Shown here: positions 1 to 7,174 of the stretch, one piece after another | How the letters are laid out: the number at the start of each line of letters is the position of its first letter | Numbering within the stretch: the first letter of the stretch is position 1 | Assembly (NCBI GenBank): GCA_937919945.1 | Contig: CALESY010000006.1 | Span: 1-23,517, forward strand | DNA: 23,517 nucleotides | Source: an uncultured Chitinophagaceae bacterium | GTDB taxonomy: Bacteria; Bacteroidota; Bacteroidia; Chitinophagales; Chitinophagaceae | Direction: 5' to 3' | The notes under the pieces: model-generated | The model's input: the letters and a program-made list of their open reading frames with translations, nothing else | What the model was told of the DNA's origin: nothing | Database searches by the model: none | Program-made: the position numbers and the translations under genes

Positions 1-112
1 GGCGCTAAGCGTGTAGTAATATCTGCACCTGCTACGGGCGAATTGAAAACCGTTGCAGGCGCTAAGCGTGTAGTAATATCTGCACCTGCTACGGGCGAAT
101 TGAAAACCGTTG
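1..112. repeat. Exact 55-base direct duplication at the window start
   Basis: Bases 1-55 equal bases 58-112 without a mismatch, offset 57 bases. The match ends at 55/112 (c at 56 against t at 113). It lies inside gap and keeps frame. Perfect identity, a length of 55 and the position at the very edge fit a k-mer overlap left by an assembler better than a real in-gene duplication. Confidence 0.9.
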
Positions 113-732
113 TATATAACGTAAACCACAACATACTGGATGGTAGCGAAACAGTTATAAGCTGTGCATCTTGCACTACCAACTGCCTTGCACCAATGGC
201 TAAGGTACTGAACGACCAATACGGCATCGTTACAGGTATCATGACAACTATCCATGCTTATACCAACGACCAGAACACACTGGATGCGCCACACCCTAAG
301 GGCGACCTTCGCCGTGCACGCGCAGCAGCGTCTAACATCGTACCCAACTCTACCGGTGCTGCCAAAGCAATCGGCCTTGTATTGCCTGAACTGAAAGGCA
401 AACTGGACGGTAGCGCACAACGTGTACCAACCATCACAGGTTCGTTGACAGAACTGGTTGCTGTATTGAGCAAAAAAGTAACTGCTGAAGAAATAAACGC
501 AGCTATGAAGGCAGCATCAAACGAGAGCTTTGGCTATACGGAAGATGAAATCGTATCGAGCGACATCATCGGTACTTCATTCGGTTCATTGTTCGATGGT
601 ACACAAACCAAAGTAATGACCGTAGGCGACCAACAACTGGTAAAAACCGTTAGCTGGTACGATAATGAAATGAGCTATGTATCTCAACTGGTTCGTACAG
701 TGAAATACTTCGCTGGTTTGATTTCTAAATAA
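1..732 (+). CDS. gap: Glyceraldehyde-3-phosphate dehydrogenase, C-terminal part (5' truncated by window edge)
   Basis: The enzyme oxidises glyceraldehyde-3-phosphate to 1,3-bisphosphoglycerate with NAD+ and phosphate in glycolysis. The reading frame is open from base 1 and ends with TAA at 730-732. The catalytic motif SCTTNC is present; its first Cys is encoded at 172-174. The C-terminal signature WYDNEMSYVSQLV is intact. About 110 N-terminal residues (most of the NAD-binding fold) lie outside the window. Oddity: bases 1-55 are identical to 58-112, so the residues GAKRVVISAPATGELKTV appear twice in frame. A normal GAPDH has this strand once, just before the catalytic domain, and AGAK encoded from base 55 onward reads as the natural sequence. 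Bases 1-54 are therefore probably an artefact and not gene sequence. pgk follows 68 bases downstream. Confidence 0.95.
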   Translation, partial: GAKRVVISAPATGELKTVAGAKRVVISAPATGELKTVVYNVNHNILDGSETVISCASCTTNCLAPMAKVLNDQYGIVTGIMTTIHAYTNDQNTLDAPHPKGDLRRARAAASNIVPNSTGAAKAIGLVLPELKGKLDGSAQRVPTITGSLTELVAVLSKKVTAEEINAAMKAASNESFGYTEDEIVSSDIIGTSFGSLFDGTQTKVMTVGDQQLVKTVSWYDNEMSYVSQLVRTVKYFAGLISK

Positions 733-747
733 TCTCACTAACAATAA

Positions 748-783
748 GAAACGCTGTCCACATGGGCGGCGTTTCTCTTTTTT
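748..783 (+). terminator. Hairpin with T-tract between gap and pgk
   Basis: A 12-pair stem (748-759 with 764-775; two T-G wobbles) has a 4-base loop ACAT and is followed by TCTTTTTT. It has the form of an intrinsic terminator. It sits 16 bases after the gap stop and 18 bases before the pgk ATG, which leaves no room for a promoter of pgk downstream of it. Partial read-through or mRNA processing is therefore likely. Confidence 0.75.
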
Positions 784-800
784 AAAAACAGCTTTACCAT

Positions 801-2012
801 ATGAGCACATTCAACAATCATAACTTCGCCGGGCAAAAAGCACTGATACGTGTTGACTTCAACGTACCTATTAAAGACGGCAGCATAACAGACGATACCC
901 GCATACGTGCAGCCCTGCCTACCATCAAAAAAGTATTGGCAGATGGTGGTGCGGTAGTGCTGATGAGCCACTGGGGCCGTCCGCTGAAGGATATTGAAAA
1001 GAAACCACACCTTACACTGGCAGATTTTACACTGGCACCCGTTGCTGCACACCTTGCTACTTTGTTGGGTACAGATGTTCAGTTTGCTGCAGACTGCATA
1101 GGCGAAGATGCTGCTGCCAAAGCCAGCGCATTGCAGGCAGGACAAGTACTACTGCTCGAAAACCTGCGCTACTACAAGCAGGAAGAAAAAGGCGATAAGG
1201 AATTTGCAGAGAAACTGGCTAAGTATGGCGATGTATATGTAAATGATGCATTTGGTACGGCACACCGTGCACATGCTTCTACAGCTGTTATTGCCGACTA
1301 CTTTGCTGCCGATAAAAAAATGTTCGGGCTGCTGATGGAAGGTGAAGTAGCTGCTGCTGAAAAAGTAATGAACGAAGCACAGCAACCATTTACTGCCATT
1401 ATAGGTGGTGCAAAAGTGTCTGATAAAATACTGATAATAGAAAACCTGCTGGAGAAAGCGACAGACATCATCATAGGTGGTGGTATGGCATATACTTTCT
1501 TCAAAGCTATGGGTGGACAGATAGGCAACTCGCTGTGCGAAGACGACCGTCTGGAAACAGCTAAAGAACTGCTGGCAAAAGCAGAAGCCAAAGGCGTACA
1601 AATACACCTGCCGTCAGACAGTATATTGGCTGATAAATTTGCTGCGGATGCAAATACAGCATCTGCCGTAAATACAGAAATACCCGATGGCTGGATGGGA
1701 TTGGATATAGGACAAATGGCATGCGATACGTTCAGCAAAGTAATACGTGAAAGCAAAACCATATTGTGGAACGGCCCGATGGGTGTGTTTGAAATGGAGA
1801 AGTTTCAGCACGGTACTAAGTGTGTAGCAGATGCTGTGAAGGCAGCTACTGCCAATGGTGCATTCAGCCTGGTAGGCGGTGGCGATAGTGTAGCTGCCGT
1901 CAACAAGTTTGGCTATACCAACGATGTTAGTTATGTATCAACAGGTGGTGGTGCCATGCTCGAATTTTTTGAAGGCAAACAACTACCTGGTATAGCTGCT
2001 ATAAAGAATTAG
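801..2012 (+). CDS. pgk: Phosphoglycerate kinase
   Basis: The enzyme transfers phosphate from 1,3-bisphosphoglycerate to ADP, making ATP and 3-phosphoglycerate; it is cytosolic and acts right after GAPDH. The 403 residues match the usual bacterial length. N-terminal substrate-binding motifs are seen: RVDFNVP (residues 17-23), DTRIRAALPTI (32-42) and SHWGRP (56-61). The linker region VNDAFGTAHRAHAST and the C-terminal nucleotide-binding motifs GGAKVSDK, WNGPMGVFE (about 323) and GGGDSVAAV (about 358) are also present. The ATG at 801 gives the standard N-terminus. It follows gap on the same strand, a common glycolytic pairing, although a terminator-like hairpin lies between the two genes. No internal stop or missing motif was seen. 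Confidence 0.98.
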   Translation: MSTFNNHNFAGQKALIRVDFNVPIKDGSITDDTRIRAALPTIKKVLADGGAVVLMSHWGRPLKDIEKKPHLTLADFTLAPVAAHLATLLGTDVQFAADCIGEDAAAKASALQAGQVLLLENLRYYKQEEKGDKEFAEKLAKYGDVYVNDAFGTAHRAHASTAVIADYFAADKKMFGLLMEGEVAAAEKVMNEAQQPFTAIIGGAKVSDKILIIENLLEKATDIIIGGGMAYTFFKAMGGQIGNSLCEDDRLETAKELLAKAEAKGVQIHLPSDSILADKFAADANTASAVNTEIPDGWMGLDIGQMACDTFSKVIRESKTILWNGPMGVFEMEKFQHGTKCVADAVKAATANGAFSLVGGGDSVAAVNKFGYTNDVSYVSTGGGAMLEFFEGKQLPGIAAIKN

Positions 2013-2036
2013 TGTTTAGTAGAAAGTAATAAGTAC

Positions 2037-2063
2037 AAAGCCCGCCGTTTGGTGGGCTTTTAT
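2037..2063. terminator. Terminator hairpin between convergent pgk and the lipoprotein gene
   Basis: A 10-pair stem (2037-2046 with 2051-2060, AAAGCCCGCC/GGTGGGCTTT, one G-T pair) has loop GTTT and is followed on the plus strand by TATTG. It starts 24 bases after the pgk stop. The stop codon of the minus-strand lipoprotein gene (2060-2062) touches the stem base, so the hairpin may end transcripts from both sides. Confidence 0.75.
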
Positions 2064-2680
2064 TGTATTCTTAATGTTGGTGAATGTGCAAATAATTTGA
2101 TGCTGTCATTACTTGCGTTTGCAAATATCACCGAAGCCCTTTGTAGATTACTATTATCAGATAATATTTCAATCCTGATAAATGTTTCATTCTTTTTGTC
2201 TGCATATTCTGTAGAACCATACGCATCACCTGTAATATCATCTTCATCTACCTCACTGGCAAGAAAGAACATAGGTGTTAAAACTCCATTGCCTTTTTTG
2301 TAAATGGTAGTTCCTTTTCCTGCATCCATTATTGAAAAACTATAGGATATTGTTGTGTAGTTTATTCTATTTAGTATCAAAGTAGATGTATATCCACCTT
2401 TTCCACCCTTAAAAATTAATTGCTTTTGCAGAGGTATATCTTGCGGAAAGCGTACAGTGTCATTATCCACTATTATATAACTATCAATAATGGCCTGCAA
2501 ACCATTATAACTTGATATTTCTGAAACAAACATTGAATCATATTGGGTTATATCACCTATTACTTTATCATTTTTATAGCGTGGTAATTCCTTTGTGTTA
2601 TTGTCAGACTCTATTGAAGTGTTACAACTAATAAGCAAGAAAAATATTAAGAGATATACGAACTGATTTGTATTGGGCAT
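2060..2680 (-). CDS. Hypothetical lipoprotein, AT-rich
   Basis: Function not recognised. With the ATG at 2680 the product has 206 residues and starts with a hydrophobic stretch ending in LLISC. This resembles a lipobox with the lipidated Cys at residue 19, so the protein is probably exported and anchored to a membrane. The n-region from this ATG has no Lys or Arg. An in-frame TTG at 2698 would add MNKRIT with two basic residues and cannot be excluded. The mature part is rich in Ser, Asn, Asp and Ile and shows no motif that I recognise. The gene is clearly more AT-rich than pgk and mltG on either side. Together with the empty 240 bases upstream, this suggests a lineage-specific insertion. It converges on pgk. 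Confidence 0.7.
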   Translation of the reverse strand: MPNTNQFVYLLIFFLLISCNTSIESDNNTKELPRYKNDKVIGDITQYDSMFVSEISSYNGLQAIIDSYIIVDNDTVRFPQDIPLQKQLIFKGGKGGYTSTLILNRINYTTISYSFSIMDAGKGTTIYKKGNGVLTPMFFLASEVDEDDITGDAYGSTEYADKKNETFIRIEILSDNSNLQRASVIFANASNDSIKLFAHSPTLRIQ

Positions 2681-2698
2681 TGTTATGCGTTTATTCAA

Positions 2699-2942
2699 AT
2701 GTAATCCAATGTCCCTTGTAGTTCAAAAATCTTCTATTAGGTATCCGCTATGTAACTTAAACACCTGTTGTTCTGTAGGAACGAAATCTTTGTAACCATC
2801 ACATTGCACATCCTTAACGTGGGATTACACTAAGCGTTATGTTCAACTTGTTTATCGGGAGCTTCATGTCTGATGCGCTACATGTAGAACACTATATCAT
2901 ATCAAACAACGCTGATCAGTCTAAGTGAGTAATAACTTAGTA
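2699..2942. other. Intergenic stretch without a recognised gene
   Basis: This is the region between the lipoprotein gene and the 3' end of mltG. It holds only short symmetries: an 8-base inverted repeat TGTAATCC/GGATTACA (2700-2707, 2822-2829), a small hairpin CATGT/ACATG near 2867-2884, and a 6-pair hairpin CTAAGT/ACTTAG (2921-2926, 2935-2940) just past the mltG stop. A 29-codon plus-strand reading frame (2839-2928) has no features that support it as a gene. The mltG-side hairpin has no T-tract. Confidence 0.5.
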
Positions 2943-3956
2943 CTACCTGATACCTCTCGCATTCAACGCCTGTTGGTAGCGTTTGGCATTTTGCAGGTGG
3001 TCTGTAAGGTTGGTAGCAAAGTTGCTGTAGCCGCTAAAATCTTCGCGGGCGCAGAAGTACAGGTATTTAGTATCTGATGCGTTCAGTACAGCGTCAATGG
3101 TTTTTTTAGATGGGGTACAGATAGGGCCGGGGGGCAGGCCTTTGTTTGTATAAGTGTTGTAGGGAGATACCACAGTCAGGTGGGCACCCGTTACGCGGCG
3201 TATGCTGAAATCGCCTATGGCAAACTTTACTGTAGGGTCGGCTTGCAGGGGCATACTTATCTTCATCCTGTTGATATACACACTGGCTATCTTGCCCTTG
3301 TCGTCGGGCATATTGGTTTCTTCTTCTACAATAGATGCCATGATGATAACCTCATTAGGTGTCAGGTTTTTGGCAGTGGCTTTGCGTTGGCGTTCATCGT
3401 TCCAGTAGCGGTGGTAGTTGGCGGCTATTTTGTTCAATACTTTAGTAGCCGTTGTGTTCCAATAAAACTCGTAGGTATCGGGTAGTATCAGGCACATGGC
3501 GGTGTTGGTGTCTGCACCGTGTGTGTTGGTGTACGCAGTATCGTCCAGCAGGTACAAAATACTATCTGCTTTTACCTCCAGGTTAGCAGCTACAAAATCG
3601 GCAAAATCTTGTTTAGTCCGTAGCTTGTTGATGACCAGTTTTACGGGCTCTTGCCTGCCTGCCCGCAGCATACGCACCAGTTTGTAGTTGCCCATGCCAC
3701 GGCTTATTTTATACCTGCCCGCTTTTACCTTAGCAGGGTAGCCTGCCATCTTTGCCACCATATGGAAGCTCGTATAGTTTACAAGCATGTCTTCCCGTTT
3801 CAGGATGGCTTGTACGGTATCGTAGGTAGCACCAGTGGGTATGTACAGGTACTGTACAGGGCGTGTACTGTTGTTGCCAAACAACTGCCACACAGCCACC
3901 AGTGCAAGCACTAATAAGCCAAGCAGCACAATGTATATACCACGCCTTGTTTTCAT
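2943..3956 (-). CDS. mltG: Endolytic murein transglycosylase MltG (YceG-like)
   Basis: The enzyme cuts nascent peptidoglycan strands at the inner membrane and is thought to set glycan chain length. The 337 residues have one N-terminal membrane helix (about 7-26), then a LysM-like region, then the YceG catalytic domain. Family motifs seen are LPDTYEFYW (158-166), ASIVEEETN (207-215, holding the catalytic Glu), INRMKISMPLQADPTV (228-243), YNTYTNKGLPPGPI and YLYFCA. The ATG at 3956 places the helix correctly. It is the last gene of the minus-strand run after secG, 67 bases away, with a terminator-like hairpin in the gap directly before its start. mltG may therefore be partly uncoupled from the genes upstream. 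Confidence 0.93.
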   Translation of the reverse strand: MKTRRGIYIVLLGLLVLALVAVWQLFGNNSTRPVQYLYIPTGATYDTVQAILKREDMLVNYTSFHMVAKMAGYPAKVKAGRYKISRGMGNYKLVRMLRAGRQEPVKLVINKLRTKQDFADFVAANLEVKADSILYLLDDTAYTNTHGADTNTAMCLILPDTYEFYWNTTATKVLNKIAANYHRYWNDERQRKATAKNLTPNEVIIMASIVEEETNMPDDKGKIASVYINRMKISMPLQADPTVKFAIGDFSIRRVTGAHLTVVSPYNTYTNKGLPPGPICTPSKKTIDAVLNASDTKYLYFCAREDFSGYSNFATNLTDHLQNAKRYQQALNARGIR

Positions 3957-3957
3957 A

Positions 3958-3994
3958 CAAAAAGAAATACCTGCTCAATATTACAGAGCAGGTA
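3958..3994 (-). terminator. Hairpin with T-rich tail between secG and mltG
   Basis: A perfect 9-pair stem, TACCTGCTC/GAGCAGGTA (3968-3976, 3986-3994), has a 9-base loop. On the minus strand it is followed by TTTCTTTTTG and then directly by the mltG ATG at 3956. It has the shape of an intrinsic terminator for the upstream genes, but its tail forms the mltG ribosome-binding region. Confidence 0.65.
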
Positions 3995-4023
3995 CGGTAT
4001 TGTAAAATGATTTATTGTTTAAA

Positions 4024-4311
4024 TTATTTCTTAGCAGGTGCTTTTTGGCTGGTACCTTGTTTTTTAGCGTCTTTTATTTCTTTAGGTGTTTCGTACATGG
4101 TAACAGCTATCAGGCACAGCGCCGCAATAATAGCCATAGAACCCCATGTGCCTTTTTCCATCACATCGGTAGATTGTTTAACACCCATTACCTGATTGCC
4201 GAGGCTGCCGAAGTTGCCTGCCAAGCCACCACCTTTAGGGTTTTGGATAAGCACAAAAAATGCCAGTACTACACAAGCCAGTATTATCAGTATCGTTACA
4301 AATGCTATCAT
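4024..4311 (-). CDS. secG: Preprotein translocase subunit SecG
   Basis: This is a small subunit of the SecYEG channel in the cytoplasmic membrane, where it assists SecA-driven export. The 95 residues contain two membrane helices (about 2-21 and 57-76) separated by the family motif FVLIQNPKGGGLAGNFG (about 19-35). The C-terminus is a short Lys-rich tail. The ATG overlaps the stop of the TPR gene upstream in an ATGA arrangement (4308-4311), which suggests translational coupling. Confidence 0.95.
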   Translation of the reverse strand: MIAFVTILIILACVVLAFFVLIQNPKGGGLAGNFGSLGNQVMGVKQSTDVMEKGTWGSMAIIAALCLIAVTMYETPKEIKDAKKQGTSQKAPAKK

Positions 4312-5309
4312 GATTGTTTTTCCTTTAAAAGAACCTCAATTTTGCGGGCAAAGTAAGCCTTTTTTTGCGGATTGCGCAAACTTAATTTGCGGTACATTTC
4401 TATTGCCTTGTCGTATTTGCCCTGCATGGCGTGTATTTCGGCAAGGCTTTCGCTGGCAAGGTCGTCTTCTTTGGTTATAGAGTTCACCGCCATTTCAAAC
4501 ACTTTTTCGGGTATTTCCTCGTTTTCTTCTTCCAGTGCGGCAGCCAGCTTTTCTTTTTGCCACATGGTTTTCACGGCTTTCTGTCCCTCTACCTCTTCCT
4601 GTTCCTGTTCTTTGCGTTTTTTGAAGTACACCAACCATTCAGAGAAGCTCATCACCACCATCAGCGATTTTGCCTCTTCGGCAGGGCTCATTTCTTTGCC
4701 CGGCAGGTCTGTAGGCAGGTCGCTGGATACCTGCATACCCTGATGCAGGAAATAGTCTTCAGTATATACAGGCAGTATAAAAGATTCGTCTGTTTCGGGC
4801 TGATAATTATCTTCTTCTACACTGGTTTTCTTTTGGGTATAGAGTGGTTGTGGGGCAGGTTGTATAAATGCTTCGGTTTCTGCTACGGGTTCTTCTGCTA
4901 TTACCGTGATTGCTTCCTCTTCTTCTACCAGTGTTATGATAGGTTCTTCTGCAGGCAGGTCTTCGGTACTTGTTTGCTCTGTTACAAGCTCAGCCGTAGC
5001 TTCTTCTGCAACGGGCAGGGTAGTAGCTGCTGTGTTTGATGCAGGCACAGATACATCATTGCCATTCATAGCTGTAGCCAGAAACTGACAATACATCAAC
5101 CAGTTGCTCATGTACAACTGCATGGCCGACATCATCGGGTTATTGTACGGTTCTTTCTTATGTTTATTAGCCGCATCCATATATCTGGCAGGTACAAAGT
5201 AAGGATAAGTTTCTATCAAAGCCGCTATGCTTTCGGCATCCGTATCCGAAATGTTTTGCGGCTCTGCCAGCACCTGCGATATATATTGTATGGAAGAAGA
5301 TGTAATCAT
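4308..5309 (-). CDS. TPR-containing protein of unknown role
   Basis: This 333-residue protein has three visible parts. The N-terminal region (about 1-80) contains a YPYFVPARYM motif. A long acidic low-complexity middle (about 85-200) is rich in Glu, Thr, Val and Pro and probably disordered. The C-terminal segment (about 285-330) is one or two TPR-like helices, with LAEIHAMQGKYDKAIEMYRK matching the TPR pattern of Gly, Tyr and Ala positions. No signal peptide or membrane helix was seen, so it is probably cytosolic. It lies 17 bases after lptE and overlaps secG by four bases, placing it in an envelope biogenesis operon. A role as scaffold or adaptor is inference only. Confidence 0.85.
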   Translation of the reverse strand: MITSSSIQYISQVLAEPQNISDTDAESIAALIETYPYFVPARYMDAANKHKKEPYNNPMMSAMQLYMSNWLMYCQFLATAMNGNDVSVPASNTAATTLPVAEEATAELVTEQTSTEDLPAEEPIITLVEEEEAITVIAEEPVAETEAFIQPAPQPLYTQKKTSVEEDNYQPETDESFILPVYTEDYFLHQGMQVSSDLPTDLPGKEMSPAEEAKSLMVVMSFSEWLVYFKKRKEQEQEEVEGQKAVKTMWQKEKLAAALEEENEEIPEKVFEMAVNSITKEDDLASESLAEIHAMQGKYDKAIEMYRKLSLRNPQKKAYFARKIEVLLKEKQS

Positions 5310-5326
5310 GTCTTAGCGTAAAACTA

Positions 5327-5836
5327 CTACCAATTTACAAATGCTTTATTAAAAATATCATCCGCCAGCTGATTTCCTATTTTTTCTATCAATGCTGTTT
5401 CTACAGATTGTACAGTCTGGTTGGCAGGAAAATCCTCGAAACGGGTAAAAGTCTGTGTAAAATCACCCTTCTCGTTCAGCCTGTTTTTAAACACAACAGA
5501 TACAGAAATGGTGAGCCTGTTTTGGCTTGCCTGTTGTGTATTGGTAACGCCCGATACGGTAACCTCGTATGCGGTAATAGTGCCTGTCATATCATAATCG
5601 GCCTTGTCGGTATTAACGGGTGTAAGGCCTGTTTGCGATAGTATGCGGGTGCGTATTTTGGCAGTAAGGCTTGGGCTGACGGTAGGCACAACGTTGCGTG
5701 CACGGTTATCTAAAGTATGTATGTTGATGGTTTTACCCTCTACGGTAGCACCTGTAAAGCTATACACGCCACAACCACTGCATAGCAACAGGACAGGGAG
5801 TAAGAGCATTAAAAAACTACGCTTAATAGCCACCAT
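5327..5836 (-). CDS. lptE: LPS-assembly lipoprotein LptE-like
   Basis: LptE is the outer-membrane lipoprotein that plugs and helps fold LptD, the pore that inserts lipopolysaccharide. The 169 residues begin with a lipoprotein signal: basic start MVAIKR, then a Leu-rich core, then CSGC with the lipidated Cys at residue 22. The GVYSFTGATV segment right after the Cys and the ARNVVPTVSPSLTAKIRTRI segment are typical of Bacteroidota LptE-family proteins, as are repeated beta strands and a final helix (LADDIFNKAFVNW). The start lies 6 bases after the stop of the sigma-54 activator gene, so the two are almost surely co-transcribed. Assignment rests on pattern and context, as LptE sequences diverge strongly. 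Confidence 0.85.
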   Translation of the reverse strand: MVAIKRSFLMLLLPVLLLCSGCGVYSFTGATVEGKTINIHTLDNRARNVVPTVSPSLTAKIRTRILSQTGLTPVNTDKADYDMTGTITAYEVTVSGVTNTQQASQNRLTISVSVVFKNRLNEKGDFTQTFTRFEDFPANQTVQSVETALIEKIGNQLADDIFNKAFVNW

Positions 5837-5842
5837 GTAAAA

Positions 5843-7108
5843 TTAATCTTTGATGTCGTATTCTTTTATCTTTCTGTAAAGGGTACGTTCAGATATACCC
5901 AGTTCGTTAGCGGCATCGCGGCGGCGGCCTTTGTGTTTTTTCAGCGACTTAACGATGAATTCTTTTTCCCTGTCTGCCAACATCAACGACTCTTCTACTT
6001 CCTCATGATGGTCAACCGTAGAGTTGTTAGCAGGTTGGTGCAGTACGATGGGTGTACCTACGGGGGTAACAATGCTATCGGCAGCAGGCATATTGTATGC
6101 AGGCATTACGGGTGCAGCATCTGGCATGGTAACGGGCGAAAAGCTACCTGACGAATGTCCCAGTTCGTACAACATCTGTTTTATTTCGGTCATGTCTTTC
6201 TTTAACTCGAAAAACAGTTTGTATAGTATGTCGCGCTCGGTAGTATTAAAATCGTTTGAGGTATGTGCCTGAGGGCTGGGGATGGGTACGCCAGCAGGTT
6301 GCAGCAATGCCAGCCCACGGTTGCCTGTAGCAACGGGTAGAAATTTCTGCAGTGCTTCTGCAGTTAATACTTTCTCCGTACTCAATACAGAAATCTGCTC
6401 GGCTATGTTTTTCAACTCACGCACATTGCCCGGCCAAGGGTAATTCATCAGTACTTGTTGCGCGTTAGCATCAAGCTGTACAGATTGTGTTTTGTATCGT
6501 TCTGCAAAATCGCTGGTAAACTTGCGAAACAGCAAGGGTATATCTTCTTTCCTATCTCTCAATGCAGGTACGCGGATGGGTACAGTACTGAGGCGGTAAT
6601 ACAAATCTTCGCGAAACTTACCGTTTTGTGCATGTTCCAGCAAATCGCGGTTGGTAGCAGCTATCACACGTACATCCGTCTTCTGCACTTTCGATGAACC
6701 AACACGTATAAACTCTCCGCTCTCCAATACACGCAACAGGCGAGCCTGTGTACCCAATGGCATTTCACCTATTTCATCCAAAAATATCGTACCACCGTTA
6801 ACCGTTTCAAAATAGCCTTTACGAGCATCAACGGCACCGGTAAACGAACCTTTTTCGTGGCCGAAGAGTTCGCTATCAATAGTACCCTCCGGTATAGCAC
6901 CGCAGTTTACAGCGATGAAAGGGTTGTGTTTGCGCGATGACAGCGCATGTATGATATTGGAAAACGCCTCTTTACCTACACCGCTTTCACCAGCTATCAG
7001 CACCGATAAATCGGTAGCAGCTACCTGCACGGCAGTATCGAGGGCATGGTTCAGGGCAGGCGTATTGCCGATGATGCCAAACCTGTTTTTTATGTTTTGG
7101 TTATCCAT
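5843..7108 (-). CDS. Sigma-54-dependent transcriptional activator without receiver domain
   Basis: An AAA+ enhancer-binding protein that would use ATP to open promoters bound by RpoN. The 421 residues begin almost directly with the AAA+ domain. Walker A GESGVGKE is at 40-47, the sigma-54 contact loop is GSFTGA (87-92, in place of the usual GAFTGA), Walker B GTIFLDEIGEM is at 106-116, and the sensor and arginine-finger region is FREDLYYRL (165-173). A variable linker (about 260-375) leads to a Fis-type helix-turn-helix at the C-terminus (AANELGISERTLYRKIKEYD). There is no receiver, GAF or PAS domain, so the input signal is unknown; control by abundance or by a partner protein is possible. It is followed closely by lptE. 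Four AGTCAAA-type heptamers lie just upstream of its start. Confidence 0.93.
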   Translation of the reverse strand: MDNQNIKNRFGIIGNTPALNHALDTAVQVAATDLSVLIAGESGVGKEAFSNIIHALSSRKHNPFIAVNCGAIPEGTIDSELFGHEKGSFTGAVDARKGYFETVNGGTIFLDEIGEMPLGTQARLLRVLESGEFIRVGSSKVQKTDVRVIAATNRDLLEHAQNGKFREDLYYRLSTVPIRVPALRDRKEDIPLLFRKFTSDFAERYKTQSVQLDANAQQVLMNYPWPGNVRELKNIAEQISVLSTEKVLTAEALQKFLPVATGNRGLALLQPAGVPIPSPQAHTSNDFNTTERDILYKLFFELKKDMTEIKQMLYELGHSSGSFSPVTMPDAAPVMPAYNMPAADSIVTPVGTPIVLHQPANNSTVDHHEEVEESLMLADREKEFIVKSLKKHKGRRRDAANELGISERTLYRKIKEYDIKD

Positions 7109-7115
7109 TGTGTCA

Positions 7116-7143
7116 AGTCAAAAGTCAAAAGCCAAAAGTCAAA
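7116..7143. repeat. Heptanucleotide tandem repeat (AGTCAAA x4)
   Basis: Four adjacent 7-base units (AGTCAAA, AGTCAAA, AGCCAAA, AGTCAAA) read as TTTGACT units on the minus strand. They lie 8-35 bases before the ATG of the sigma-54 activator. The following bases up to 7174 continue a loose period of seven in inverted sense (TTTTGAA, TTTTCAC, TTTTGAA), so the miaB-activator gap can fold into a long imperfect hairpin. Confidence 0.85.
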
Positions 7144-7174
7144 AAATGTGTTTTTTTGAATTTTCACTTTTGAA

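Noticed and set aside
738..1145. Long minus-strand reading frames opposite pgk and other genes, some over 130 codons
   Set aside because: They are shadows of strongly supported genes on the other strand, with Cys-, Phe- and Tyr-rich sequences of no protein family.
2792..2820. A TGTAAC in the gap upstream of the lipoprotein gene as a further ECF promoter
   Set aside because: At a spacing of 17 bases there is no CGTC, and no gene starts downstream in that direction.
2700..2829. An 8-base inverted repeat TGTAATCC/GGATTACA 122 bases apart as possible element ends
   Set aside because: It is too short for an AT-rich region, no target duplication was seen, and it encloses no gene.
2815..2841. A TAACG...CGTTATG arrangement resembling half of an integron attC site
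   Set aside because: The pairing is only 5 bases, the 7-base core sites do not fit, and no integrase or cassette array is nearby.
2839..2928. A 29-codon plus-strand reading frame between the lipoprotein gene and mltG
   Set aside because: It is short, with no promoter, no conserved motif and no context; chance is the simplest explanation.
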